Source of the DNA: Aquilaria yunnanensis
Taxonomy: Eukaryota; Streptophyta; Magnoliopsida; Malvales; Thymelaeaceae
NCBI GenBank assembly: GCA_039654915.1
Contig: CM077593.1
Span: 57,976,501 to 58,040,500 of the forward strand
Direction: 5' to 3'
DNA length: 64,000 bases
Shown here: positions 33,915 to 45,000 of the stretch, piece by piece
Layout: every line of letters begins with the position of its first letter
Position numbering within the stretch: position 1 is the stretch's first letter
Notes under the pieces: generated by a model
The model's input: the letters and a program-made list of their open reading frames with translations, nothing else
Told to the model about the DNA's origin: nothing
Database searches by the model: none
Position numbers and translations under genes: made by a program

Positions 33915-34408
33915 GTTGGGTACCCCAAAGAAACAAAGGGTTACTATTTCTATAATCCTTCTGAGCAAAAAGTGTTTGTTGCTCAAACTGGTGTCTTTTT
34001 GGAGAAAGAGTTTATCTCTAAAGGAACTAGTGGGAGGAAAGTAGAACTTGAAGAAATTCAAGAACAACAAATAGACATCGAACCTGAAATGGAACCTGAA
34101 CAGACACCGCAAGATGTTGTGGTTCAAGAGTCTCTTCCTGTAGCACAGAGCCCAAGTAGGTCTGGTAGGATTCGGCGTGAGCCCGAGAGATATGGATTTC
34201 TCATGACTCAGACTGGTGATGTGATGCTCATGGATCAGGATGAGCCCACAACCTACCAACAAGCTATGTCGGGGCCTGACTCTGAGAAGTGGCTAGTGGC
34301 CATGAAATCTGAGATGGAATCCATGTATGAAAACCAAGTATGGACTTTGCTTGACCCACCTGAAGGGATAAAACCCATAGGGCGCAAATGGGTTTTCAAG
34401 AAGAAAAC
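33915..34408 (+). pseudogene. Copia integrase end and RT start (element B)
   Basis: The piece between E2 and E3 continues the B frame. It holds GYYFYNPSEQKVFVAQTG, a Glu/Gln-rich linker, SRSGRIRREPERYGF, and the RT start MSGPDSEKWLVAMKSEME and WVFKKK. E3 interrupts it within the Lys-Lys-Thr codons. It is open over 33972-34408. Confidence 0.9.
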
Positions 34409-35267
34409 TGATGCCCAGTGGCACCTTTGTCGGAAGACATTGTGACTCCGGGAGGGACTTCCTGAGGGGGAAAACGTCTGGAGCTCAAATTTCCTAGGGG
34501 AGTGTGCCTGAAAATACTCAGAAAAGAGGGTTAGGAGGTCCTCGAGCTGTTTTCCCGGGGATGAGCCTCCGACGCCCTAGTCAATGTCCTGAGAGGTGAA
34601 AGAAGGGGAGCACTAGGAAGTTCAGTGGCCTTGCCTGTTTGTGTTTTCTCAAGGAGGAGGAGTCAAACCATTTGCCAGGGTCTGTTCCCTGGTATTTATA
34701 GTAGTGCCCAGCCCGTTCAGATGACGACACGTGTTCGGTCGGATGTTCTCTGAGTTTCTGGGCGTAGGGGACAGGTAGCCGGTGGCAGGCTCCTTGAGCT
34801 TTGAACCGAGACAGGTCGTGACAAGACCTGGACGGCGTCGGCGTGTCAAACCGCCATTTGAGGCGGCATGTAACGTCTATGGGCGACATGTCAGAGGCTC
34901 CTTAAATGCTCATGCCGTACTCCCGAAGTCCTCCGGGCGAGGTCGTCCTTTGGTATGGATGCCCTTCTTCGGGAATTATGCTCGTAGTTTGGGGAGTCCT
35001 TTAGTTCGGTGGTTCTACCTTCGGAGGATTCTCTCCCGCTTATAAGGGCTAGGCCTCTGTCCCGAAGATGATCCGTTTGGTCCCCCGAAGGAGCCGGCAA
35101 TACCTTTGGATTTCCTGGCGTATTAGCTGAAGTCCTGACTTCGTTGTGCTAGACTTCGCTCCTGCCGAGGTCAATGAAAGTGCTTCTTTTCGGGCTACAC
35201 CAGGCTTCCCGAACACAACTTTGGCAGGAAGTACGTACTGGGAGAGGCGAAAGCCCTTTGGCTATCA
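34409..35267 (-). repeat. 3' LTR of E3
   Basis: This 859-bp LTR runs TGATAGCC at 35267 to GGGCATCA at 34409. It shows the CACGTG and TATAAATA promoter pair near 34728 and 34695. A purine tract on the minus strand (35268-35280) marks its start. Confidence 0.9.
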
Positions 35268-35426
35268 CAGGCCCCCTCTCGAAAAGGCCGAAGTGGAAAC
35301 TTCGGTTTGTCAGCTTTTGGAGTGCACCTCTTTGGGCCTTGGGTGTAGTACCTGTGCCGAAGACAGACCTTTCATCCGAAGACGTAGGCTGTTCGACCAT
35401 AGCCTGTCCTTTGGTGTCTTCGAGGT

Positions 35427-38400
35427 TGTTAATCACCTCCTAAGTGCTTGGCTTAGGCCAAGAAGGCCAAGAAAATGAGAGAAAACAGAAAGGGGGAGTA
35501 AGAAGAACTATGGAGTCTAGTGCAGTGGTCTATGAGTAAAGCTGGAGACTTTCAGGGCCTAAATGGACATGGGAAGGAACTATGGAAAAACAGGCAGAAA
35601 TCCAAGAAAGGGGATCAAATTGTACACTGAGATGGGTGGTACAATTAAATCCATAAACTTAAGGTTGGCATTTTCGGCCATGCAAACTTTTATGGTGGCT
35701 AGTGCAAGACTAGACCAAATGTGGGAGACAACAATGATTACTAGTCAAAATCTTGTCTACCACTAAGGTACTATTCACTAGTTAACTAGCTAAACTAACT
35801 AGTTTGTTGTCTAGTTCATGGCCGGTTATGCATGGGTGTTTATAACACCTTGGTACTTGTGTTGTTTACTTGCTTGGCATTATGGGCCATGTATGGACTA
35901 AAGTGTCATTGGAATCAAGATTTTAGTGGTGGCATTGAGCACATGAGGAGTTAAAGGCTACTTTGTCTCATGCAAATTAATGGAAGCCAAAGTTAGCATT
36001 TTAGCTAACTAAAACTCAAGACATTTCGGCCGAAACTAGTCAAAGGCTACTTGCTTCATTTCGGGTTAGCTTGTTCTTCATTTGGCCGAAAGAGTTCTTG
36101 TACTTCTCCTTGGGAAATTGGTCTTGAATTCAAGAATCTTGAAGACACTTGAAGGATTCAAGCTTGAGAGCTTGATTTCGGTGCTAGATTACTTCAATTT
36201 CAAGCTTGGACTTGAAGAATCAAGAAGAGCCGAGCCTATTTTGAGCTAGGGTTCTTGAGGTAACCTTGTTAATTTCCTTGAATTCATGGTAGTTCTTCCA
36301 TGTACAAGGAACCTAAGTGCTCAATTGAAGTTATATTAAGCTAAATGAGCAAGAAATGTCTCGGTTTGGAAGTGGATTGTTCGCCGAATGTGTTGGGTGA
36401 ATAAACTTAGTGTTCTTCTTCATTTCCATGGAAATTAATCCATGACTAAGTGTTGTTGTTGCCTATTTGTTCTTGTGCTAGGCAAGTTTGAGTGAAGGAC
36501 ATCAAGTTGAGCAAATTTGAGTTTGGCCGAAAGGTTCATCTTTGAGGTAAATCATGTTCTTCTTGTGTTTACATGGCATTGATGCCATGATTATTGATAA
36601 ATGATGAGTTGGTGAATGTATGTTGGTTTGGAATGACAAGGAACATTGTTATGTGAAGTTAGGCTTTATGGCCGAGGGCTTGAAGTGGCATAATTTGGTG
36701 CTCATAACTTGAATACATGGTAATGATACCATGAAACAATAATCATCAATGATTTGATGCTATGTGTTGAGTTGGTTTGATAAAGAACATTGATGTGTGT
36801 AGATAGGCACTATGGCCGAGAACTTGGATTAAGGTGGTTGAGTGTCCTTTACTTGGTAACATGGAAATTGTGCCATGAGTAAGCCTTATTGATGGTTGGA
36901 AAATCAAGTAGTGAGTAAAATGATGAGTACCACCTATGTATATGAAATTGGACTGTATGGCCGAAAGCTTGAATTAGTATATAATGGTGTACTTCAATGA
37001 ATTGCATGGTATTGATGCCATGGATGATGTTCATTGATGATTAGAAGATCATGTTGTGAGCTAGAATGATGGGTAGCACATATATATGGAAATGGTCTAT
37101 TTGGCTGAGAGCATAAGCTTGTGTATCTTAGTGTTCTGCATGTAAATCATGGTAGTTAGTCCATGAGTGTGTGTGTTAATGCCTATGTGATTGTTTTGGT
37201 AGGCATTGTGATTGAGGAATGCTTGGATACTTGAAGCTTGGTTGTAACCAAGAGCTATTGAGGTAGGGTTCACTAACACTTGATGTTTCTTGGTAATGTG
37301 CCATGGTTCAAGTGTTTAGAGTGGCTAAGTGATGGTTAAAATTTGCCAAATGACCTTAGTTGCTTGATGGGCTTTAAAGTGTATACTCGGTTGAATTGTT
37401 GATTAGCTAATTGACTAGTGTACATGTACTAGAAATGCAAGTAAATTTGGCCTATTTGCTTGGCATTTTGGGAGCTCCAAGTGGAAATGTTATATTGGAA
37501 AGGTTTGTGTGCAAAAATGCACATAGGTACATGTAAGGCTTATATGGCCGAGACCATTTTTGTGGAGTGTGTGTGTGTCCTTGTGTGCTTTGGTGATTCC
37601 TTGTGCATGCTAACCCCACTTATGGATTAATTGCCATGGTTATCTATCTTGTATATGTATATGCTTGGTTTTCTTGTCTTTGTGTTTGTTTTGCAGGTTG
37701 AACTAGCTAATGGGAGGTTAAGCTTTGAGTGAATACTCAGCTTAACTAAATAGACTCATTTTTTAGTTAAATATATATGAGTGAATCCTACTAAGGTTTT
37801 ACTCGTTGCCCATCCTTTTATTTTCAGGCAAGGACATTTGGCCTGAATAGTGCTAAGCTGCTTTGTGTGTGTGCTTAGTGTTTATTTACTTATTTTCCAA
37901 GGTATGTGCCAATGTGTGCTTGGCTTACTACTTTTGGGTTCATTACAAGTCTTATTGTATGTTGGCCAAGACTTATGTTTTAAATTTGCAGGCTGTAGAG
38001 TGGGAACTGTCTAGGAGAGCATGGATACTTGGACTTTAGCTCTGATTGTGGTATTCACCTTTATGACCATGAATATGGCCATAGGCTTGGTGTTGCAGTG
38101 TGTACTTCTGTATGGGATTCTCAAGGTTTTATTTGACCATTAGGAGTATGGTCTCGAGTTGTATGTAACTTGGCATGAACAACTTATGGTTGCTTGGCAT
38201 ATATAGCCATGTTAGATGCTAGGTAGACTACCTTTTAGTTTGTATATATGTGTAGTCTTGGATACCTAGTTTGATGATGTTTTGTGGATCTTGGATGCCA
38301 AGTTATGTATGGGCTTATGGATGGCATTATGCTTGGACTTATGTGCAGAATATTATGGGCCAAAGTTTGGCACTTTTGTGTGAATAGTTATGGGCCTAAA

Positions 38401-38828
38401 CTTATGAAATTTTGGTGCACTATTATATGGATGGTTGTTGGCCGAGAGCATCAGGCATATTACCTTGTAGTTTTCAAAATCTAAACCAACATTGTGGGCT
38501 TCTTGGTTTCCATATAGGTAGTACACTTGATTGCACACCATGTATGCACTTAAAGTTGCATTAAGTGTTGCCTTGCATGATATGCAAGTAATCAATTTTA
38601 ACCCTGCTTGTTGTGCAAGTTAGTGGTATTGGGCCTTGCCTTTGCTGCAAGTTCTTATTGGAATTGTTTTAAAAGCCACCTGGGCCACCTCCCAGGCCTC
38701 TTAACTTAAGAAAACAAGACTTAAAAGTTGCCATTGCTTGCTTGGCCGAGAGCTAGAAACTTGATTTAGAGTTGGGCTTGTAAGTTAGTTTAGAAACTTA
38801 TAGGCCAGGGCCTGAGTGAGGTGTGACG
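35427..38828. repeat. Solo LTR X1 of a third family (3.4 kb), TSD GAGGT
   Basis: The element starts TGTTAATCACCTCC and ends GAGGTGTGACG, flanked by GAGGT at 35422-35426 and 38829-38833. X2 (57219-60037) shares both ends and much of the inside, with TG...CA termini and its own TSD. I saw no internal coding region and no terminal direct repeats, so a solo LTR fits best, possibly of a large-LTR gypsy family such as Tekay or Ogre; a non-coding LARD element is the alternative. The final CA is mutated to CG. The strand is not certain. Confidence 0.8.
36285..37290. repeat. About seven 144-bp tandem units with a stem-loop, inside X1
   Basis: A short inverted repeat CATGG-N8-CCATG recurs at 36285, 36427, 36572, 36716, 36860, 37005 and 37148, that is every 142-145 bases. 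Two copies extend to 7-base arms (CATGGCA/TGCCATG and CATGGTA/TACCATG). X2 has four such units. Confidence 0.85.
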
Positions 38829-39347
38829 GAGGTAACTTACTTTTTTCCTTTTTGCAGGTTTGTGTGACGTCGCGTCTCATAACCAGGCGTGTCAGTCTAG
38901 AGCGGTGCGCCCAGGATTTAGGGGTGTCAGAAAGCGTGTCCCTCTTTTGGCACGATTGCTGACACGTGGCACGTTTGTCATTGGCGAGGGCTGCATCGGA
39001 TACAACAGGCACATCTTTTCACGCGCAGTAATCAATTACGGCGACTGTTTGCCTTCGTGGGGTACTTATGACGCCGGTTTGCATACCCCCCTCGGCCTAT
39101 ATATACTCTTGTTCCTTCAAAACCTCCTTTTGCTTCTACTTTTGCCTTCCAACTGTTTTTGTGTTTTCTCCTGCTTTTCATGGCGGTGCTGTTGATAGAG
39201 TTTTTTCCGGCCACCTTTCACAACGGCGTCTTCAAACCCAGATTTTGGCAAAGCATTTGGTGGGTTTTAACTTCCCGAGACTTCTGTTTTTCAAGCTTTT
39301 TTCCCGAAGTCTTTTTTGCCTTTTTCCGAACTCATTTTTCAGCCGAC
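38829..39347 (+). promoter_or_regulatory. Promoter region of the E3 antisense gene
   Basis: The E3 noncoding DNA resumes after X1. It holds CACGTG at 38963-38968 and TATATATA at 39098-39105, followed by a pyrimidine-rich leader to the ATG at 39348. X1 lies about 130 bases upstream of the G-box. Confidence 0.6.
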
Positions 39348-41770
39348 ATGCCTATTCCTGAGAGTTGGAAACCTCTTTTGTCTCACCCTTGCTGCACCAC
39401 TCCTAAAAAATTAACAAGATGGAAGACTAAATTTTTACTTCCCTCGTATGCCATTACAAGGTTGCCACGTTCTGACCAATTTAGCTTTTCGAACCGTAGT
39501 AACGAGGTTACCGTTTTCCAAGCCCAACTGAAGGCCGGACTTCGGTACCCTCCTCCAAAGATGATTTGGGACTTTTGCCAATTCCATGGCATTGCCGTAA
39601 ATCAACTTCCGTCGAACTCGTACTGCTATTTTAACGCCTTCCTTTGTATGTGTGGCGTCTTCAAAATAGAACCCCACTTCATTATCTTTATGCAGTACTA
39701 TAAGCTCTTCGTGGTCCCGAAGGGTGGCTTTTACTTTATGCTACCTCGGGGATCAGGGAGCAAAAAGTATATGTTCACTTTTGCCACTAAGGACAGCTGG
39801 CGAGCGTGGCAACAAAAGTTTTTCTTTCTGAAGATGGAGGAGGCCTGGTCGCATGTTCCGACCAAGTGGGCTCGGGGAAGGCTGGAGATGGACGTCATAG
39901 ATCCAAGGATACTGCTGACTCCCGAGTTGGCTCCCGTATTCACGTACTTCGACAGATGTATCCGAGCCATCTCCGACTGGGATTCCGAGGTCCCTTCGCG
40001 CTCTCTCTACCCCTTCCCCATCAATTGGAAGCTGATGACCGAGGAGGTTCTTCGGGAGCTAGGGGTAGTGAAGGAGCACAAGACAGACCTCGGGATGCCG
40101 GCTCCTGCCATCGCTGGGAAGGACTCCTGACTGGTGCAACTCCTTCGGGAGGAAGTTACTTACGAAACTTTTTATGAGCGTAAGTTATCTTCGAGTCCCT
40201 TTGTTATAATTTCATCCTGGACTCACACTTATGTCTTCTTTCTTTTCCAGAGATGGGCGATGACACTGCTGCCTTCTACAAATCCCTTTTCCTCGGTCAA
40301 TCCGAGAAAGGTGAGCAGACGAAGAAGGCCGTCTCCTGAAGGCGGAAAGCAACTGGGGCTGGGCCTTCTTCTAAACGGGCGAAGAAGACTATTCCACCTC
40401 CTCAGCCGAAAGTTCTTGAGGAGGTAAGCGGAGAACCCGAAGCTGCCACCGCTCCGCCGCCCGATGTTGCTGCCGACGTCCCTCCGACCGACGTCCCTCC
40501 TCGGAGTCCTACTTCATCACAGGCTCTTCTGGATGCCTTGGTAGAGGCCCCTTCTGCCGAGGAGCGGTGCAAGAGCAAAGGCAAGGGGATTTCTACCGAG
40601 GAGATTTTGGATTCTGACGACAACATGGCCGAAGTGCCACCAGGTTCATTTTTTAGCGAACTGTGATGCCTTCACTTTTTTTGAATTTTGAGATTTACTT
40701 GCCTTGACTAGCTTTTTGTTTTGCCGTGCAGGGGAGTTACTTACTTCAGGTTGGGCAGCCAAGCATGCCTGGAAGTGAGCCCTTCGGGATGCCCGTATCC
40801 CGAAGGGGAAGATCCCGAAGGAGACTTTCTAGTCGTTTACGGAGGACATGAATTTGTACTCCGGAGACTGCCAGCAAATGGCCAAAGAAATCTCGAAAGG
40901 GATCCTTACCGAGGCCTCCTTCAGGGCCATTGCGGAGGCTCACCCGGGCGACGATTCCCTCGCCGCGAAAGTTTCCGAGCACGCTGCCCAGGTATGCTTC
41001 GCGCCTTTCTTTTTCCTTTTGATTTCTTCTAAGTATTTGGCTCTCTTTTTTGCCTTATTGACTTTGCCTTTATTTCTTTGCAGCTGCTGGGGTACGCTGG
41101 TTTCCTCAGAGTTCGGGTGGCGAGGCAGGCGGTGTTCCAAGTCTTGGCCTTAGAAGTCATAGAAAAAACTATGGCCAAATGCTCAAAATTCACTGCCAAG
41201 AACACGCAGCTGGCTCAAGCTGTAGAGAAGGAAGTTGCTGCCGTTCGGGAGGAGTTCCTAAAAGAAAAAGAGGAACTTTTGAAGGACTCCTCCCAGAAAA
41301 TTTCGGACCTCGGCTCGCATGTGGCGGAGCTGCTCTCGGCAAACGAGGCGCATCAAAAAGAGAAGTCAGAGGCTGAGTTTCTCCTGGTGAAGGTGCTTGC
41401 TGAGAAGGCTGCGCTCTAAGCCGAGGTTGATTCTTTGAAGAAGGAGCCGAAGAAGAAGAAGATGAAGGCACTGAAGAAGGAGGTCGCAGATCTGAAGAAG
41501 GACCTTGAGGACCTTGGGGTCGAGAAGGATAAATCCAACCAGATGACCAAGGTTGGTTTCCAGGACGGGTTTTGCCTCGCTCGGCACCAAGTTCTTCAGA
41601 GGTTCCCAGATCTGGACCTGTCTTTCTTGGAGGCCCTAAACATTCCCGAGGGGCCTCAGTGGTCTTGGTCCAAGATTGAGCACCTGAACTTGCCTTCTTC
41701 TTTCCCGGCACCAAAGGTGGTGGAAAAGGACGCAGGAGCTGGTGGCTCCCGGGACACCGAGATTCCTTAG
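39348..41770 (+). pseudogene. Antisense gene of element E3, broken
   Basis: The start MPIPESW and the blocks GFYFMLPRGSGSKK and FPINWKLMTEEVLREL match E2. A TGA at 40128 replaces a Trp codon, a TGA at 40337 replaces an Arg CGA codon, and further stops follow near 40776 and 41417. Introns are seen near 40181-40250 and at 40644-40731, and one ends near 41083. The last exon keeps the coiled coil and FQDGFCLARHQVLQRF (about 41560-41610). The copy cannot give the full protein. Confidence 0.85.
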
Positions 41771-42093
41771 TTTGTTCTAGGGTCCTTTGCCTTCTTTTCC
41801 TTCTTTTTTGTACTTCTTCCTTTGGCACTCCTTCTTCTCTGTAAGCAAATTCATTTCAAGAAAGACTTTTCTTTTTAGAAAATTTGGCTAAGTCTTTTTG
41901 CGAGATTTTTCATTTCCCATTGTCCCGAACACGTTCGCTCAAGAGACTTCAGAAAATCATATCTGCGCTCATTTCGGCGATCACCTTCGCGGAATTCTGA
42001 CTTGTACAATTTATGCTTAGGAACTTTTCTGAGAAACTTTTGTACTTATAATATTTTTTCTAATTTGTACAATACCATTTTCCCATCGAAATC
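41771..42093. other. Convergent noncoding gap of E3
   Basis: It lies between the antisense gene and pol. It holds a single copy of the stem-loop motif (GTCCCGAACACGTTCGCTCA near 41921), against seven in E2 and three in A. Confidence 0.65.
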
Positions 42094-45000
42094 CTAAGCA
42101 TAGAACTTTTTCAAGGTGTCTGAATGCCAAGTATTTTTCAATTCTACGCCTTCGGGATCGCTAAGCTTGTACACCCCTTTTCGCACTTTGGCAATTACCA
42201 GGTAAGGTCCTTCCCAATTTGCGCGAAGTACCCCGTGGGATGGCTTTCGGGGTGCGAATTCAGCCTTTCAGAGAACGAGGACTCCTTTCTTGATTCCCTT
42301 TGGCCTGGCCCGTAAGTTTATGGCCGCGGCCACTCTTTGCTGAAAAGCTTTTCTTCTTGGCTCAGCTATTTCTCTGTGTTCGCCGACGAGGTCAAGCTTG
42401 GTCCTCATGCCGAGGTCATTTCCCCTTTCATCAAACACTTGCACTCGTACTGATGGTCGTACTACCTCGATTGGGATGATAGCCTCTATACCGAAAACCA
42501 GTGAAAAAGGTGTCTCCCCTGTGGCTCTTCGGGGTGTTGTTCGGTAACCCCATAACACGCTTTGGAGCTCTCCTGGCCATTTCCCTTTTGCTTCCCCCAG
42601 TCTCTTTTTCAGACCATCTTTTATGGTCCTAATAGATACTTCTACCTGCCCATTGCTTTGGGGGTGAGCTACTGGGGCGAAGTGCATTTTTGTTCCGAGG
42701 TCACTGATAAATTCCTGGAATCCCTTGTCTATAAACTGGGACCCATTATCAGCTACTAGTACCCTTGGTATGCCGAATCTGCATACAATGTTCTTCCATA
42801 CGAACTTCTGCACCTCTTTTACTGAGATAGTCACCAGGGGTTCTACCACGACCCATTTGGAGAAATAGTCTACTGCTACCACGCAGAACTCTACGCCTCC
42901 AGGCGCTGTTGGGAGTGGCCCAATGAGGTCTATGCCCCATACTGCAAAGGGCCAAGGATAGCCAGCCGAAGTTACCAATTTCGAGGGTATCCTCTGGATA
43001 TTCGCGTGCCTGTGGCAATTACCGCATTTCTAGACGAACTGCCTAGCGTCCTTTCTCAGGGTAGGCCAAAAGTATCCTTGGCGAAGTATTACTGCCGCCA
43101 GGGCGTCGATTCCGATGTGCGAACCACAAGCGCCTTCGTGTACTTCTTCGAGGATCATTTCAGTATCCTCTTCGCCAACACACCTCTGTAGTGGATTTGC
43201 ATATCCCTGTTGATATAATTCTTCGCCAATTAGGAAGAATTGATAGGAACGTCTACGCACTTTTGCAGCTTCGCTGGGGTCTTCGGGGAGCGTATTGTCT
43301 ACGAGATATCTTTTTATCTGGTCTTTCCAGCCTTTTCCCGAAGTTGCTATGCTCAGCACTGTGATGCTCGGGTGGTTTAGCCCCTCGGAGCATGTTTTTT
43401 ATTTTGCCAAGCAATCTGCATCGGCATTATCTCGTCGAGGTACATTTTCAATTCGTACGGTGTCGAACTCCCAGATGAGTTTTGCTACCAATTCATGGTT
43501 TTTTGCCAAGGTTGGGTCCTTTGCCCCGTAGTCTCCTGCCGTTTGCCGAACTACCAGCTGGGAATCGCTGTGGGCTTTCAAGTTTCTTATGCCAATTTTT
43601 TTGGCTAGGCGCAATCCTGCTATGAGGGCTTCATACTCAGCCATATTTTTGGTGACGTTAAAGCCGAACTTGATAGCCTTCATTACTTCTAGGCCTTCGG
43701 GACCTCTAATAATTACCCCAGCTCCTTGGTGTTCGGACCCTTAAGCTCCGTCAACATACAAAGTCCATTCGGGCTCACCTTCGCCAGGATCCGGATGGCT
43801 ATCCTCGGTGGTGGGTACTTCGGCGATGAAGTCTGCCAGTGCTTGAGCTTTTATGGCTTTCCGAGGTTCATAAGTGATGTCATGTTCGCCAAGCTCTATA
43901 CACCACTTGGAAAGCCTTCCCGAATGATCAACTTTCCTCATGACATCGCGTAGTGGTAGACTACTTCGGACGATGATAGGGTGAGCCTGAAAGTATGGTC
44001 ATAGCCTTCTTACTGCTAGTACCAGAGCAAATATAGCTTTCTGCAGCAAGGGATACCTAACTTCGGCACCGTGTAAGGACTTGCTTACATAATAGACCGG
44101 CCATTGCTTCGGCCCCTCTTCTTTCACAAGGACCGAGCTCATAGCTTTTCTGTGACGGCGAGGTATAACGCGAGGGGCTCTCCCTCGCGAGGTTGTCGCA
44201 GAGTGGGCAGACTGGCTAAGTAGATTTTGAGTTCTTCCCAGTCCTTTTGGCAGTCTTCATTCCAAGGATGATCATCATTTCCAAGGTTGTTCTCCTTTAT
44301 TGTTGCCTTAGTGAGGACTTTGAAGAATGCTCGACACCGGTCCCCATATCTGGAAATAAACCTACTAAGAGAGGTTATCCTTCCAGTGAGTCTTTGCACA
44401 TCTCTTATTGTGGCGGGAGTTCGGAATTCGAGCAGAGCCTTAATTTTTTCTGGGTTAGCATCAATGCCTCTTTCTGATACCATGTACCCAAGAAACTTTC
44501 CTGAGGTCACTCCGAAGATACACTTTTTGGGATTAAGGCGGATCCCGAAGGTTCTAAGCTGGTGGAAAGTTTCCTTTAGATCCGCGACGTGGTCACTAGG
44601 CAGCTTGCTCTTAACTATCATGTCGTCGACAAAGACTTCCATATTTCTCCCTATTTGATCACTAAAGACCTTGCTCATCAACCTCTGGTAGGTGGCTCCT
44701 GCATTTTTTAGGCCGAAGGGCATCCTGACATAACAGTACGTTCCCCCCTCAGTGATGAAGGAGGTTTTCTCCTGATCTTCGGGGTCCATCCTTATTTGAT
44801 GATACCTACTGAAGGCATCTAGGAAACTTAGGAGCCCGTATTCGGCAGTTGAGTCTACCAATTGGTTTATTAGTGGGAGAGGGTATGAGTCTTTAGGGCA
44901 AGCATCGTTCAAGTTCCTGAAGTCGATGCACATTCGGAGCTTACTGCTTCCTTCTTTTGTGGCAATTACCACGTTGCTTAACCATTCGGGGTATTTGACC

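Noticed and set aside
38284..38484. Short ORFs inside X1 and X2 as genes
   Set aside because: They are 60-90 codons long, not shared in frame between the two copies, and rich in residues typical of random AT-rich translation.
35427..38828. A DNA transposon with inverted ends (CACCTC...GAGGTG) as explanation of X1 and X2
   Set aside because: The similarity of the ends is short and imperfect. TG...CA termini with 5-bp TSDs in two independent insertions fit an LTR, and no transposase is present.
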